64,000 nucleotides of DNA from Oryzias latipes (taxonomy: Eukaryota > Chordata > Actinopteri > Beloniformes > Adrianichthyidae): NCBI RefSeq assembly GCF_002234675.1, contig NC_019867.2, positions 6,375,561-6,439,560 on the forward strand, written 5' to 3'. The notes under the pieces were generated by a model. That model did not search any database. It was not told the origin of the DNA and saw only the letters and a list, made by a program, of their open reading frames with translations. Within the stretch, counting starts at the first letter, position 1. The number at the start of each line of letters is the position of its first letter. The translations under genes and the position numbers were made by a program. This document shows, one piece after another, positions 1 to 11,300 of the stretch.

Positions 1-1037
1 TTAAGGCTTGTAGGACAACAGTTTTAAGACAGCACCGGGGATCACAAAAGCTGGGCCCCCTCAGTCGAACTTTACAAAGGACTACCTGGAGGACGCGTGA
101 CAGCGGAAACTCTAAAAAAGAAAAGAAAATGACAGATACCTGTTGGTTTAGAAAAGCTTTTTCATTCTTCTGGGAGCAACAAGAGACACAAGGCTTTGCC
201 CCCATGACCTTTAAGTACTTTACAATATTGTGAGCCAATTATGTACACAATGGCAAGTGAGACTGGTAATATGAAATCACAAGTACTTCTGTAATGTCAT
301 ACCATGACACTATATACCATTATATTTCACCTTAATAAGACTATTTTCACAAGGTTTGCTTAATGTTCAACACCTAAACAAACATAATACACCACTCACC
401 GAGATGAAGTGAGAGAATCTGTCTGTAAACATTAACAAACATAGATACTGTATATAATTATATTCATCTATATCCATAAGTATAATAAAACCATGGTTGG
501 AATGTAGTGTGGTCCTGAAAAAGAAAACAAATTGCACAAAAACGGGCTGTATTCACCCAGCTGCTCCTTCGCTGGATGACGGGTGAAGAAACGCCGGCTC
601 GTCTCGATGTTAAAGCCGTCCCGACTTGGAGGAGCCGACCGCAGCGCTTTCAACGAGAAGAGGAGCGGCCCTCCTCCTCCTCCTCCTCGTTCACTGAGGA
701 GGGTCACGACGAGACAACACTTAAGAATTCCACAGCTGCGAAATAATAACAATAGTAAGAAAACACAATGAGGTGATGTTCTGCCCCCCCCCGATGGGCA
801 CAGTTGAGCTGCAGAGTGTTTTATGGCAAAGGAGGAGAGGAAACAGCGCACGCTTCTCTGTGGTCTCTGCCCCTCTCATCACTCCCATCGCTCAGCTCCA
901 GCCGCAAAACAGCACGGCGGCTCTGAGCGGCGGCCACGGCATTAGTCAGAAAAAAGCACTGGAATTCCCTTGTGGAGTGCGCAGCTGGAGATCAGGGCAT
1001 ACTTTGTTGGGAATGAGGTATTGTGGGAGTTGAGACA

Positions 1038-2313
1038 TCACTCTGCGGCCGCCTGCTCCCCCTCCGGCTCCTCTTTGACCCTGACCGGGCTCAGAGTGGA
1101 GCTGTGCCGCTGGCTGGAACCGGAGGAGCCGAGCGGACTGAGCGGGTTGTGGCTGGAGCAGCAGGGGCGCTCGTCCAGAGAGGAGGGGGTGAGTGCCCCC
1201 GCCTCGTGATCCGTGCAGAAAGAGCGGGGACAGAAGTCACAGTGAGACGAGGCCGGGGAGCCGCAAACGCTGCAGTCGTGCCACGGGCATTCCCAGCGTC
1301 CTGCAGACAGGAGGAGGAGGGGTCACTCTTCAGACAGGCAGGAGGTTTAAGAGGATCACAGGAAAACGCAGGAAAAGGAATATTTATTCCCATCATGCAA
1401 ATGACAAAAGTTTTCTTTAAAATCATAAATCAACTAACGTTTTTACTTTCTCTCAAAAAAAATCAAGCTAATGAACTCAATCAAGTCTAGGCACTGGATT
1501 TTGTTTCTTGAAAAGAATCTATCTGATCAGAACTGGATTTAAAAACACTGTTAAACTAACAAATGAATGAACTCAGTAGGGGTGGGATTATATAAGCTTG
1601 CTTCTTCCCACTCCTTTTCAAGCAATAAATCAAACTCTACTTAAACCTCAGTTAATGATCACTGTATTTAATTAAGCATATATGATTTAAGTGACATTTT
1701 TGTTTTGTTTTCTGTCTTTTTAATCTATGCATTTCATAATTTCTGTAATGAGTTTGATAAATATGTGTAAATTCTTTATTGCTTTGACTACAATGCTTGA
1801 AATAAATCAATAAAATCGAAATCAAAATCCCAAAAAAAATCAAGGTTTCAAATTCATATTTTTTGAGTGATATGCCAAAGCTTTTTATTTGAGTCCCATG
1901 ACGAATAACAAAATAACAAAAAAAAAACTTGAATTAGCAAAATAAAATGTTGGCTTATAGCAAAAAAAAAAAAAAAATGCAACACAGTTTCAAAAGCTTT
2001 TGGTAGTAAGTGAGCACAGAGGTAACCGTCTCACAAATACTTCAGACTTCCTCCTGAATTTTGATGCCTGTAGAGGAAAAGAAAGATCAGAGCTCCTTCA
2101 GCTGGTACCGTATGGAGGCTTGGTGAGGTTGAGACACAGGAGGTGATATGCTTTGGGACAGTCCTTCCTGTCGCACATCACCAGCTCTCCTCCGTCTCCA
2201 CAGCAGAAACAGAAGTACTCGTGCGTGTGTTTGCCCTCCAGCCGCAGCTTCCGTTTCTTCGGCTTCAGCTTGGCGTTCCTGGCCTTCTCTTCCTTTTCCA
2301 TCACCAGAGCGCT
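1038..2313 (-). CDS. nsd3: nsd3 C-terminal exons: PHD5 and C5HCH module
   Basis: Exon 23 (2313-2109) encodes a basic segment ([14 protein letters not shown]) followed by PHD5 ([20 protein letters not shown], then [15 protein letters not shown]). Exon 24 (1300-1038) continues with [12 protein letters not shown] and [15 protein letters not shown], the C5HCH finger that packs on PHD5 in NSD3 and binds the histone H3 tail. The tail ends [13 protein letters not shown] with a TGA at 1040-1038. The acceptor of exon 24 is CTGCAG immediately before 1300. The acidic, VKEEPE-type end is longer than the human one. Confidence 0.93.
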
Positions 2314-5300
2314 CTGGAAGAAACGGCAAGGAGGCGTGTCAAATCCAGTCGCAGAGCTCACGCTGCCGATGACGCCTGATGGCCTCACCGTCGGCTGGAC
2401 CCCGAGGAAGCCGGAGCAGTTCTCTGACCCACAGTGACAGGACGTTCTCCGGTTCCCCACACAGTGCAAGTTGTAGTTGAACGTCAACTCTGTGCCTGTA
2501 GAAACACCAGGAAACGGAGAACAAACGATAAATCCAAGCTGGGTTCTGAGCACACAGAGCATATCTGGGAACCCACCAGCCTCTATGTCACAGAGGGCAA
2601 AGATTCCGATGCGGACGTCGCCGTTTACGGTCCACTTCTGAGTTTCACAGTTTGGGTTGCAGCTGTGGTTGATGAAACGGGCCGAGTTTCCTTTTGGACC
2701 AGCATCTATTACCCGATCCTAGAGGGAGGGGTGGACATAAGGACCGGTCAAAGACGCTCTTCTATGAATGGTGCTTCCGGGTTTTGTTTACTCAGAGTTT
2801 CCACAACTTAAAAGTAAAACTTTTAAATGGGGTCAAATCAGGATCAGCTTAAAGTGAATTGAAAAAAATAGACTCAATTGGAAAAATTAATAAATTAAAA
2901 CAGTTTTTAACTCAAAGTAAACACTGCAAACTTAAAAGAAATGCAGAAAATTTGAGGGGAAAAAATTGAGGAACTACTGAAAACTTGAATAAATAAACTA
3001 TAAATTTAAAACTGTTGCTCACAGCTGCTGTTTTGTATTTTCAAGTTTGGCTCTTGGCCATCCCATTAACTGTACAAGAGGACTGGATTGAGTGAATGTG
3101 ACGTTACTTCCAGCTCCGACCAAATTAAGTTATTTAAAGTCGCCTTTATTTTTTTACAGATGTAACACCTATCCCATGTAACTAGACGAATAACCCTCTG
3201 TTATTAAGTCGTATTACTAAGGGCGGTGTCCTGGATTCGTCTAATTTGATTTAGTTAGGGGTAACAGGAAATACAAAAATCACTTAATTTAATACAAAAA
3301 ACAATACTGGAAATCGGCGGTGCCTCCACTTAACAGGAATTTAACATTAGAATTTTCCTACTAAGAATAATTTGAATTTAAACATTACAACCTTATTTTA
3401 TTATTTTTTTCCTTTATTTTAAATTAACCCCCACACACAGTTAAAATAAATAAAAAATACAGTTTACGTTAATTAAGAAGAGGTGGGAAAAAGAAAAAGA
3501 AAAAAATCAGTTCCTTACACTGAAAACACAGCAACAAAATATTGGTATAGTCCCCTTTTTACTTTTTTTTTTTTCTGTTGCAGGCCTGATCGATGCTCGG
3601 GTGCGTTGTGGCCAAAAACTGAAGAGGGCCCTTTCACTTGCTAAGCAAGCAGAAAAAAAAACCGTGCACGTACTCACTTATCGGATGGTTAGGGCAACTG
3701 TTGGCGGGCGAAAATGCTCTGCAGGCAAACTCAGCGTCATCCAGCTGCACAGCAGGACAGCGGAGGCGGGAATCTCTGAGGCCTGGGGGTTGGAATCGCT
3801 CAGACGACCGGCAGGGTGTGCTCGATCTTCCACGGGTGCTCAGTCTTCCACAGGTGCTCAGTCTTCCACAGGGTCCAAAAAAGACTCGTATGACAAACAG
3901 TGTCCACAATTTTAACAGAAAGTTGACTTTGCGTCGAACTTGAAAAAATCGTAGCCTTCAGCGTCAGCTCCGCTCCTCACCAAGGTCTGACTGTCTCTGC
4001 CCGTTAGTGAAACGTTTGTTTTCGATTGCACCTCTTAGACACACCCACTTATCTCTGAATGGATGGCTCATTATACGGACAGGTAACATAACAAATCAAA
4101 TTTCAGACTTAACAAAAAATACATACAGGTTAGGCTGTGGGGCAAAATCAATTTTTACAACATACAAAACCAAAATAACTTCATTCCCAATGGAATAAGA
4201 AAACTTGTTAAACAAACCCAAACAAGTGGCCATTGAACTTTTTTTTTTTTCAAAAAATAAATTTTAATCTTTCAGTGGCCTAGTCTAAGATTTATTTCTT
4301 TTTTCTTTCTTTCAAATTTTCGACTGGGCTACACTCTCCCCGTTCTAAAAGGTTTAGATGTCCTCATCTAATGTCAATATCTATACAAAGATTTAAGGTG
4401 TTTCTTAGGTTTGGGAAGATTGTCATGCGAACTAAGGTTCAACTGAATAACCATACCATGATGAACTATGGTTACAGGTTCCTCAGTTTGTTTTCCAGGT
4501 TTGTCATAACTCAATCGAATGACTGGCTTCACTTCTCGAGTTGATTTCCTGTGTTTTGAACTCTCAACATTTGTGTCTGTGTCTGTTTCTTCTTCATTCG
4601 TTTCAGGTTCAAAGTCTGAATGTTCACTTTCATTATGATTATTTTCATTTGTTTCATGTTCTGGTTCACCCCCAGAGGAGGACTTGTCACAGTTTGATTT
4701 GTCGGACACTGATCCTAGAGATCTTTGGACTAATCTTTGAACTTGGTCCTTTTTGGGGTACTCGCACGCATACTCTGAGTCTGAAGAAGAGTTGCTCATC
4801 CCAGAGTGGGAGTAACTTTCACTTTGACGATATTTTTGTCTCTGTCTTGTGATCGGAGGGTTGACACTTTTGATTGCTTTTGAAATTTCTGGAATCCTGA
4901 CAAGGTAACCAATAGGAAGAAGATGATCTCTATGCAAAGTTTTGACACTTCCTGGTCCTTGTTCAGGTTCGACTTTATAGACGGGTAGATTTGGTAGTTT
5001 TCTTACTACAACGTACGGGATTGGCTTCCATCTGTCTTGCAGCTTGTGTTTTCCAGTAAGGCCAACATTTCTAATAAGAACTCTGTCACCTTCTTGTAGT
5101 GGTTGGTCTATCACACGTTGATCATATCTAGATTTGTTTCTAAGATGGTTTTTAGTTGCACTCTCTGTTGCTAGATGATAGGCATGTTTCAGTTCTTTTT
5201 TCATTTTTTCAACGTATTGTAAATGGGAGTTTTCTGTGTTTTTCTCAAACGCTGCATCAAAACAGATGTCGATGGGCAATCTGGCGTTTCGACCGAACAT

Positions 5301-8300
5301 TAAAAAGTATGGCGAATATCCGGTTGATTCATTTTTTGAACAGTTGTACGCATGTACTAACTGACCAATATGTTGACTCCAGTTATGTTTCTTTATGTTT
5401 TCCAGTGTTCCCAGCATTGAAAGAAGTGTTCTGTTGAACCGTTCAGGTTGCGCATCGCCTTGGGGATGATAAGGAGATGTGCGGGATTTTCGAATGCCGA
5501 GCATAGAGAGTAGCTCTTTAATGAGTCGGCTCTCAAAATCTCTACCTTGATCTGAATGTATTCTGGCGGGCAATCCATAGTGGACAAAATACTTTTCCCA
5601 CAGTACTTTTGCGACAGTAACTGACTTCTGGTCTTTAGTTGGAAACGCCTGTGCGTAACGAGTGAAATGATCAGTTACTACAAGCACATTTTGAATACCT
5701 TTGTTGTCTGGCTCAATTTGGAGAAAATCAATACAAACAAGATCTAATGGACCATTGCTCGTGATTTGATTAAGAGGTGAGGAACGTTGTGGAAGAGTTT
5801 TTCGTGAAATACAGCGTCCACATGTCTTAATGTATTGATCCACATCTGCATTCATGCGTGGCCAATAAAATCGATCTTTGAGCAGTTCTGAGGTTTTTTC
5901 TACTCCAAGATGTCCACAATCATCATGTAGTGATTTCATAACACTAGTTCGATATCGTTCTGGCAAAAGCAACTGTTTGTTTTCTGTACCGTTTGGTATT
6001 TTTCTCAATCGGTACAGCAGTCCTTCGTTTAACTTGAGGCGGGGTCTTTCACGCCATAATAATGTTATGTCAGGGGAATCCGTCTTGGTTACGACAGCCT
6101 GTTTGCCTGAATGAATGGCTTGTTTGACAGGACCAATGACTAAGTCAAGATCTTGAGCAACTTGGAGCTCTTTGGGTGACAGTTGATCAATAAACTGTGC
6201 GCTCAAACTAACTGGAAAAGCATAAGCTTCTGGGATCGCTGCTGGGGGGACACCCAATTGATCAGCAAATCTGGATGAGTTGGCTGAGGTTTCTTTTTTA
6301 CAAATAGCTTTTATTGCTGATTTAGGCACATCTGTCCATTGGTTTGTATCACTATACTGACGTGATAAGAGGTCGGCGTCGATGTTGTGACGACCGGGCC
6401 GATATTGGATGTTAAAATCATACGTGGCTAATGCTGCAAGCCAGCGATGTCCAACTGCATTTAGTTTGGCCGTTGTCAGTACGTAAGTCAGCGGATTGTT
6501 GTCTGTTCTGACGGTGAATTTTGCACCATAGAGGTAATCATGAAATTTATCGACAACGGACCATTTCAAAGCCAAAAATTCAAGTTGATGTACCGGGTAG
6601 TTTCGCTCAGAGTCGCTTAGTTTTCTGCTAGCAAATGCGACTGGTTTAAGACCTTCAGGGTGCTCTTGGTTAAGGACAGCACCTAAACCATTCATGCTCG
6701 CGTCTACGTGCAAAATATAAGGTTTGGTGGGATCCGCGAAGGCCAACACCGGGGCATTTGTCAAATGGTGGATTATTGTTTCGAACGCTTTGTGACAAGG
6801 CTCATCCCAGCGTTCTTTGAATGGCTCAGATGGTTTGAAATAACTCTTGGAGGAATCTTTTGGTTTGTTTTTCTTATTTTTCTGCGTAGGTGGATAGCCT
6901 TTGGTGAGTTCAGTTAGGGGACGGACTATGCTTGAGTAGTTGGCTATAAATCTGCGGTAGTACCCGCAGAAACCAAGAAAAGATCTTAGGGTCTTGAGAT
7001 CTGTTGGTTCAGGCCAGTTTGTAACTACCGCAACTTTTTCGGGATCAGTCGCAATGCCTTTTTCTGACACTATGTGTCCGACATATTTTACTTGAGACTG
7101 ACAAAACTGACATTTGTCAATGGACACTTTGAGACCATACTCTTCGAGTCGATCTAATACTTTTAGGAGACGTTGCTCGTGTTCTTCGAGCGTTTTGCCA
7201 AACACGATGATGTCATCCAGATACACGATGACTTGGAGCAGGTGCATATCACCAACAGCTTTCTCCATCAGCCGTTGAAAAGTAGCTGGAGCTCCGGTAA
7301 TTCCTTGAGGCATGCGCTCAAACTGGTAAAATCCGAGGGGGCAGATAAATGCAGTTTTTTCCTTGTCTTCTTCCGACATGGCTATTTGATAATAACCACT
7401 TCGGAGATCCAAAACGGAGAACCATTTACTACCAGTAAGGCAATCCAAGGCGTCATCTACACGCGGAATGGTGTATTGATCAGGTATAGTCCGACTGTTT
7501 AGGGTTCTGTAGTCAATGCAAATTCTGATCGAACCGTTCTTTTTACGCACAACTACTATTGGTGATGCGTATTGGCTGCGAGACTCTTTGATAACACCTG
7601 GCTTTATCAACTGCTGCAAGTGTTTTCTCACATCGTCAATGTCAGCTGGAGCTAAACGTCGCGACCTTTCTCGGAAAGGGGTTGAGTCACTTAATCGGAT
7701 TTTGTGTTCAACATCTTTTGCTAGTCCCACATCCCATTCATCAAGGGAAAAAACATTGCGTCGTGCCATTAACTTTTGTCTTAGTCTGTTTTTCCATTCT
7801 TCCGAGACAGGAGAATCACCAAAATCAAAAAGGTTGGCGTCTAAAGCAGTATGCTTTGACTCCAGGGCTTGTGGATTTGTGACAATGTCAACAGTGTGCA
7901 TTTCTGCAACAACAGTCCCAACCTGAATGCAGGTGGGCTTCTCTGACTCATTTTGCAAAAGCACAGTGAAACTGTTCTCATCAATATCACTCTCCAGAAG
8001 AACACCTGGTTGTACTAACACACCAGAGGGAAGTTGAGAAACAAATGGAGCTTCAACCAGTACTACATCTTGCGAGTTTGTAGCTCTATGCTCGATGGTG
8101 CACGTAGCCTTAAACTTTTCACCGGGAGCTAGAGTAAGTGGACCTGGTCCCGGCCATTTAACTTGTCCGATTGGTTTTTCTTCTGTATTTGACTGCGGTG
8201 GCTGAACTTTTATTTGATCGTAAACAGCTTTAACTCTCATAGAGCTGATTTTACATTCACTGTCATTTTCCTTGCAAATCTGAAAGAGCCTGCGGAAAAG

Positions 8301-11300
8301 AAAAGCATTTGTGCCCACAACAACTGGAGTTTCATGACCTTGAGGAGGTTCAGGACAGATGAGGGCTAAAACAGTAACTGGCCCTTTAACACCAGTCACA
8401 TCTTCAGGAAATTCCATTTCCACGACTACGTAGCCACAGTAGGGATATGACTCTGCAGATAAACCCCAGATCGCGAGACTGGAAATTGGTTGGAGAGGTA
8501 TGTGTGAGATATTTCTCTTATACCAATCCTCAAAGATAATGGTCACTGTGGACCCGGAATCCATAAGACCTTTGCAGGAAATGTTGTTGACTTTGATTTC
8601 GGCAATAGAAGATGGACCAATCAGACCCGGAGGGATGTCTGAGTTATGAATGGGTACGCTGGTTTTATTGACATGAGCAATATGCTCTTTTTGATCCTTC
8701 TTTCTTTCTCTAGGGGCATCAGTACCACGTCGGGCTTGTCTTATGAGTTTTTGTATCACTTTTTGCGAGTTTTCCGGAGCCGTACATTTTGGAGCAATGT
8801 GTCCGTTTTCTCCGCAATGATAACAAAAATAATCAGACTCTTTGGTATTATTTGGTTTTGACTGAGCAGGTTTAGCACTGCACTCAGTCTTGTATCTGGG
8901 GTAGTAACCCGTGTCTGTTGTATATGTTTTTGGCTTTACTGACATTACATTTATCTGATTTTGGAGAGCTTTAACTTCCCTTTTCAGTTTTTGCACTTCA
9001 TCGGATTCTGCTTTGCATTTTTTTTCTTTTTTGGACCCTTGTTTGCTTGCTGTTGACTGTTTATTTAGTGCTTTTAATTTTTCCTTAAGTTCTTGAACTT
9101 CTGTTTGAAGATCAGCTGACTCATTTTTTTTATGCTCCGACTCAGTGGTTTGTACACTGCGAACATACTGTTTTGATGGCTTTTTGAGCTTTTGTCTGGC
9201 TAATTCATGCTCCTCTTCTTCACGAATCTCTTTGAGTAAACTGAGAAATGATGGGGGGGCACTTCGCCTCTCTCTAAGATTTAGATTAAGTAGCATTATA
9301 TCAGACTCAGTGGCACCCTTAATGAGTTGCTCTAGTCTAGCTTTATTGACTTCATGGACGTTTAGGCCTCCCCTTTTCACAACCTTATTCAATGTTCGTT
9401 CTAATCTGAGCAAGAAATCTGACAGGCACTCATTCGGCTTTTGGTGAAGAGCTTTGAATGTAAAATACAGTTCTTCACCTGACTCTACAGTTCCAAAAGT
9501 ACTCTCGAGGACTTCAATGTAATCCATATGAGTTGCGTCAGGATTTGACATGCGCACAGCTTGGATGATCTCCAAAGCTGGTCCTTTGAGACTTTCAACG
9601 ATTCTTCGTTTTTTCTCCCTGTCTGTGTACTCATATTCATCCACCATGAACTTAGCTTGTTCCATCCAGTTATCCAAGTTATCTTCTCCAGGTGGAGTAG
9701 GATGGACTCCAGAAAATGTTCTTAGACGCCTGTAGGAACTATGTTCATTGTTTTTGGGTGACTGTGCTAAATCATTCAATGCACGAATGACAGATTCAGC
9801 ATTTTGGTTCGCAGAAAGAACGGGACTACATAGCTGAGTTACATCATCAAGAGATTTTCCTTCATCTTGGAGAAACTTGACCAGTTTTTCTGAGAATAAG
9901 CCAGAACTCTGTTCTCGTTCAACAGTAACTAAAGTCCACTTAACACCTTCATCGACAACCAGTTCGGTAGGAACCTTAGTTGAATCTATTTCTTCTCGGC
10001 ATTCGCAAAGCACAGTTACTGTGTTGCTATCTGGATCAAACATTTTGTCTCGTACTCTCACTTTGCCAATAGCTTTTATGGTTTCGAGTGCAAGTTCAAC
10101 AGTGTCAACCGGAGTTTCTTCAGAAATACCCATTGCCATTAGAGCATGTGACGTATCCACACCTTCACCTCTACACCAGTTGCTTACATTTGGAACACTG
10201 TGATTTTGTTTAAAAGCCATTGTTTTGTTTTCAAAAGAGCCAATGACATATAAATTTTATTATTTGAATCCCAGCGGTGCCTCCAATTGTGTAACACCTA
10301 TCCCATGTAACTAGACGAATAACCCTCTGTTATTAAGTCGTATTACTAAGGGCGGTGTCCTGGATTCGTCTAATTTGATTTAGTTAGGGGTAACAGGAAA
10401 TACAAAAATCACTTAATTTAATACAAAAAACAATACTGGAAATCGGCGGTGCCTCCACTTAACAGGAATTTAACATTAGAATTTTCCTACTAAGAATAAT
10501 TTGAATTTAAACATTACAACCTTATTTTATTATTTTTTTCCTTTATTTTAAATTAACCCCCACACACAGTTAAAATAAATAAAAAATACAGTTTACGTTA
10601 ATTAAGAAGAGGTGGGAAAAAGAAAAAGAAAAAAATCAGTTCCTTACACTGAAAACACAGCAACAAAATATTGGTATAGTCCCCTTTTTACTTTTTTTTT
10701 TTCTGTTGCAGGCCTGATCGATGCTCGGGTGCGTTGTGGCCAAAAACTGAAGAGGGCCCTTTCACTTGCTAAGCAAGCAGAAAAAAAAAACGTGCACGTA
10801 CTCACTTATCGGATGGTTAGGGCAACTGTTGGCGGGCGAAAATGCTCTGCAGGCAAACTCAGCGTCATCCAGCTGCACAGCAGGACAGCGGAGGCGGGAA
10901 TCTCTGAGGCCTGGGGGTTGGAATCGCTCAGACGACCGGCAGGGTGTGCTCGATCTTCCACGGGTGCTCAGTCTTCCACAGGTGCTCAGTCTTCCACAGG
11001 GTCCAAAAAAGACTCGTATGACAAACAGTGTCCACAATTTTAACAGAAAGTTGACTCTGCGTCGAACTTGAAAAAATCGTAGCCTTCAGCGTCAGCTCCG
11101 CTCCTCACCAAGGTCTGACTGTCTCTGCCCGTTAGTGAAACGTTTGTTTTCGATTGCACCTCTTAGACACACCCACTTATCTCTGAATGGATGGCTCATT
11201 ATACGGACAGGTAACATAACAAATCAAATTTCAGACTTAACAAAAAATACATACAGGTTAGGCTGTGGGGCAAAATCAATTTTTACAACATACAAAACCA

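Noticed and set aside
3601-3943. Plus-strand frames of about 100 codons in the LTR as a host gene
   Set aside because: The same frames occur at 10612-11071 in the other LTR; they lie antisense to the element and match no known protein.
4374-10220. Endogenous retrovirus with an envelope gene
   Set aside because: No envelope-like frame lies between the end of pol and the 3' LTR; the single gag-pol frame runs to within about 40 bp of that LTR.
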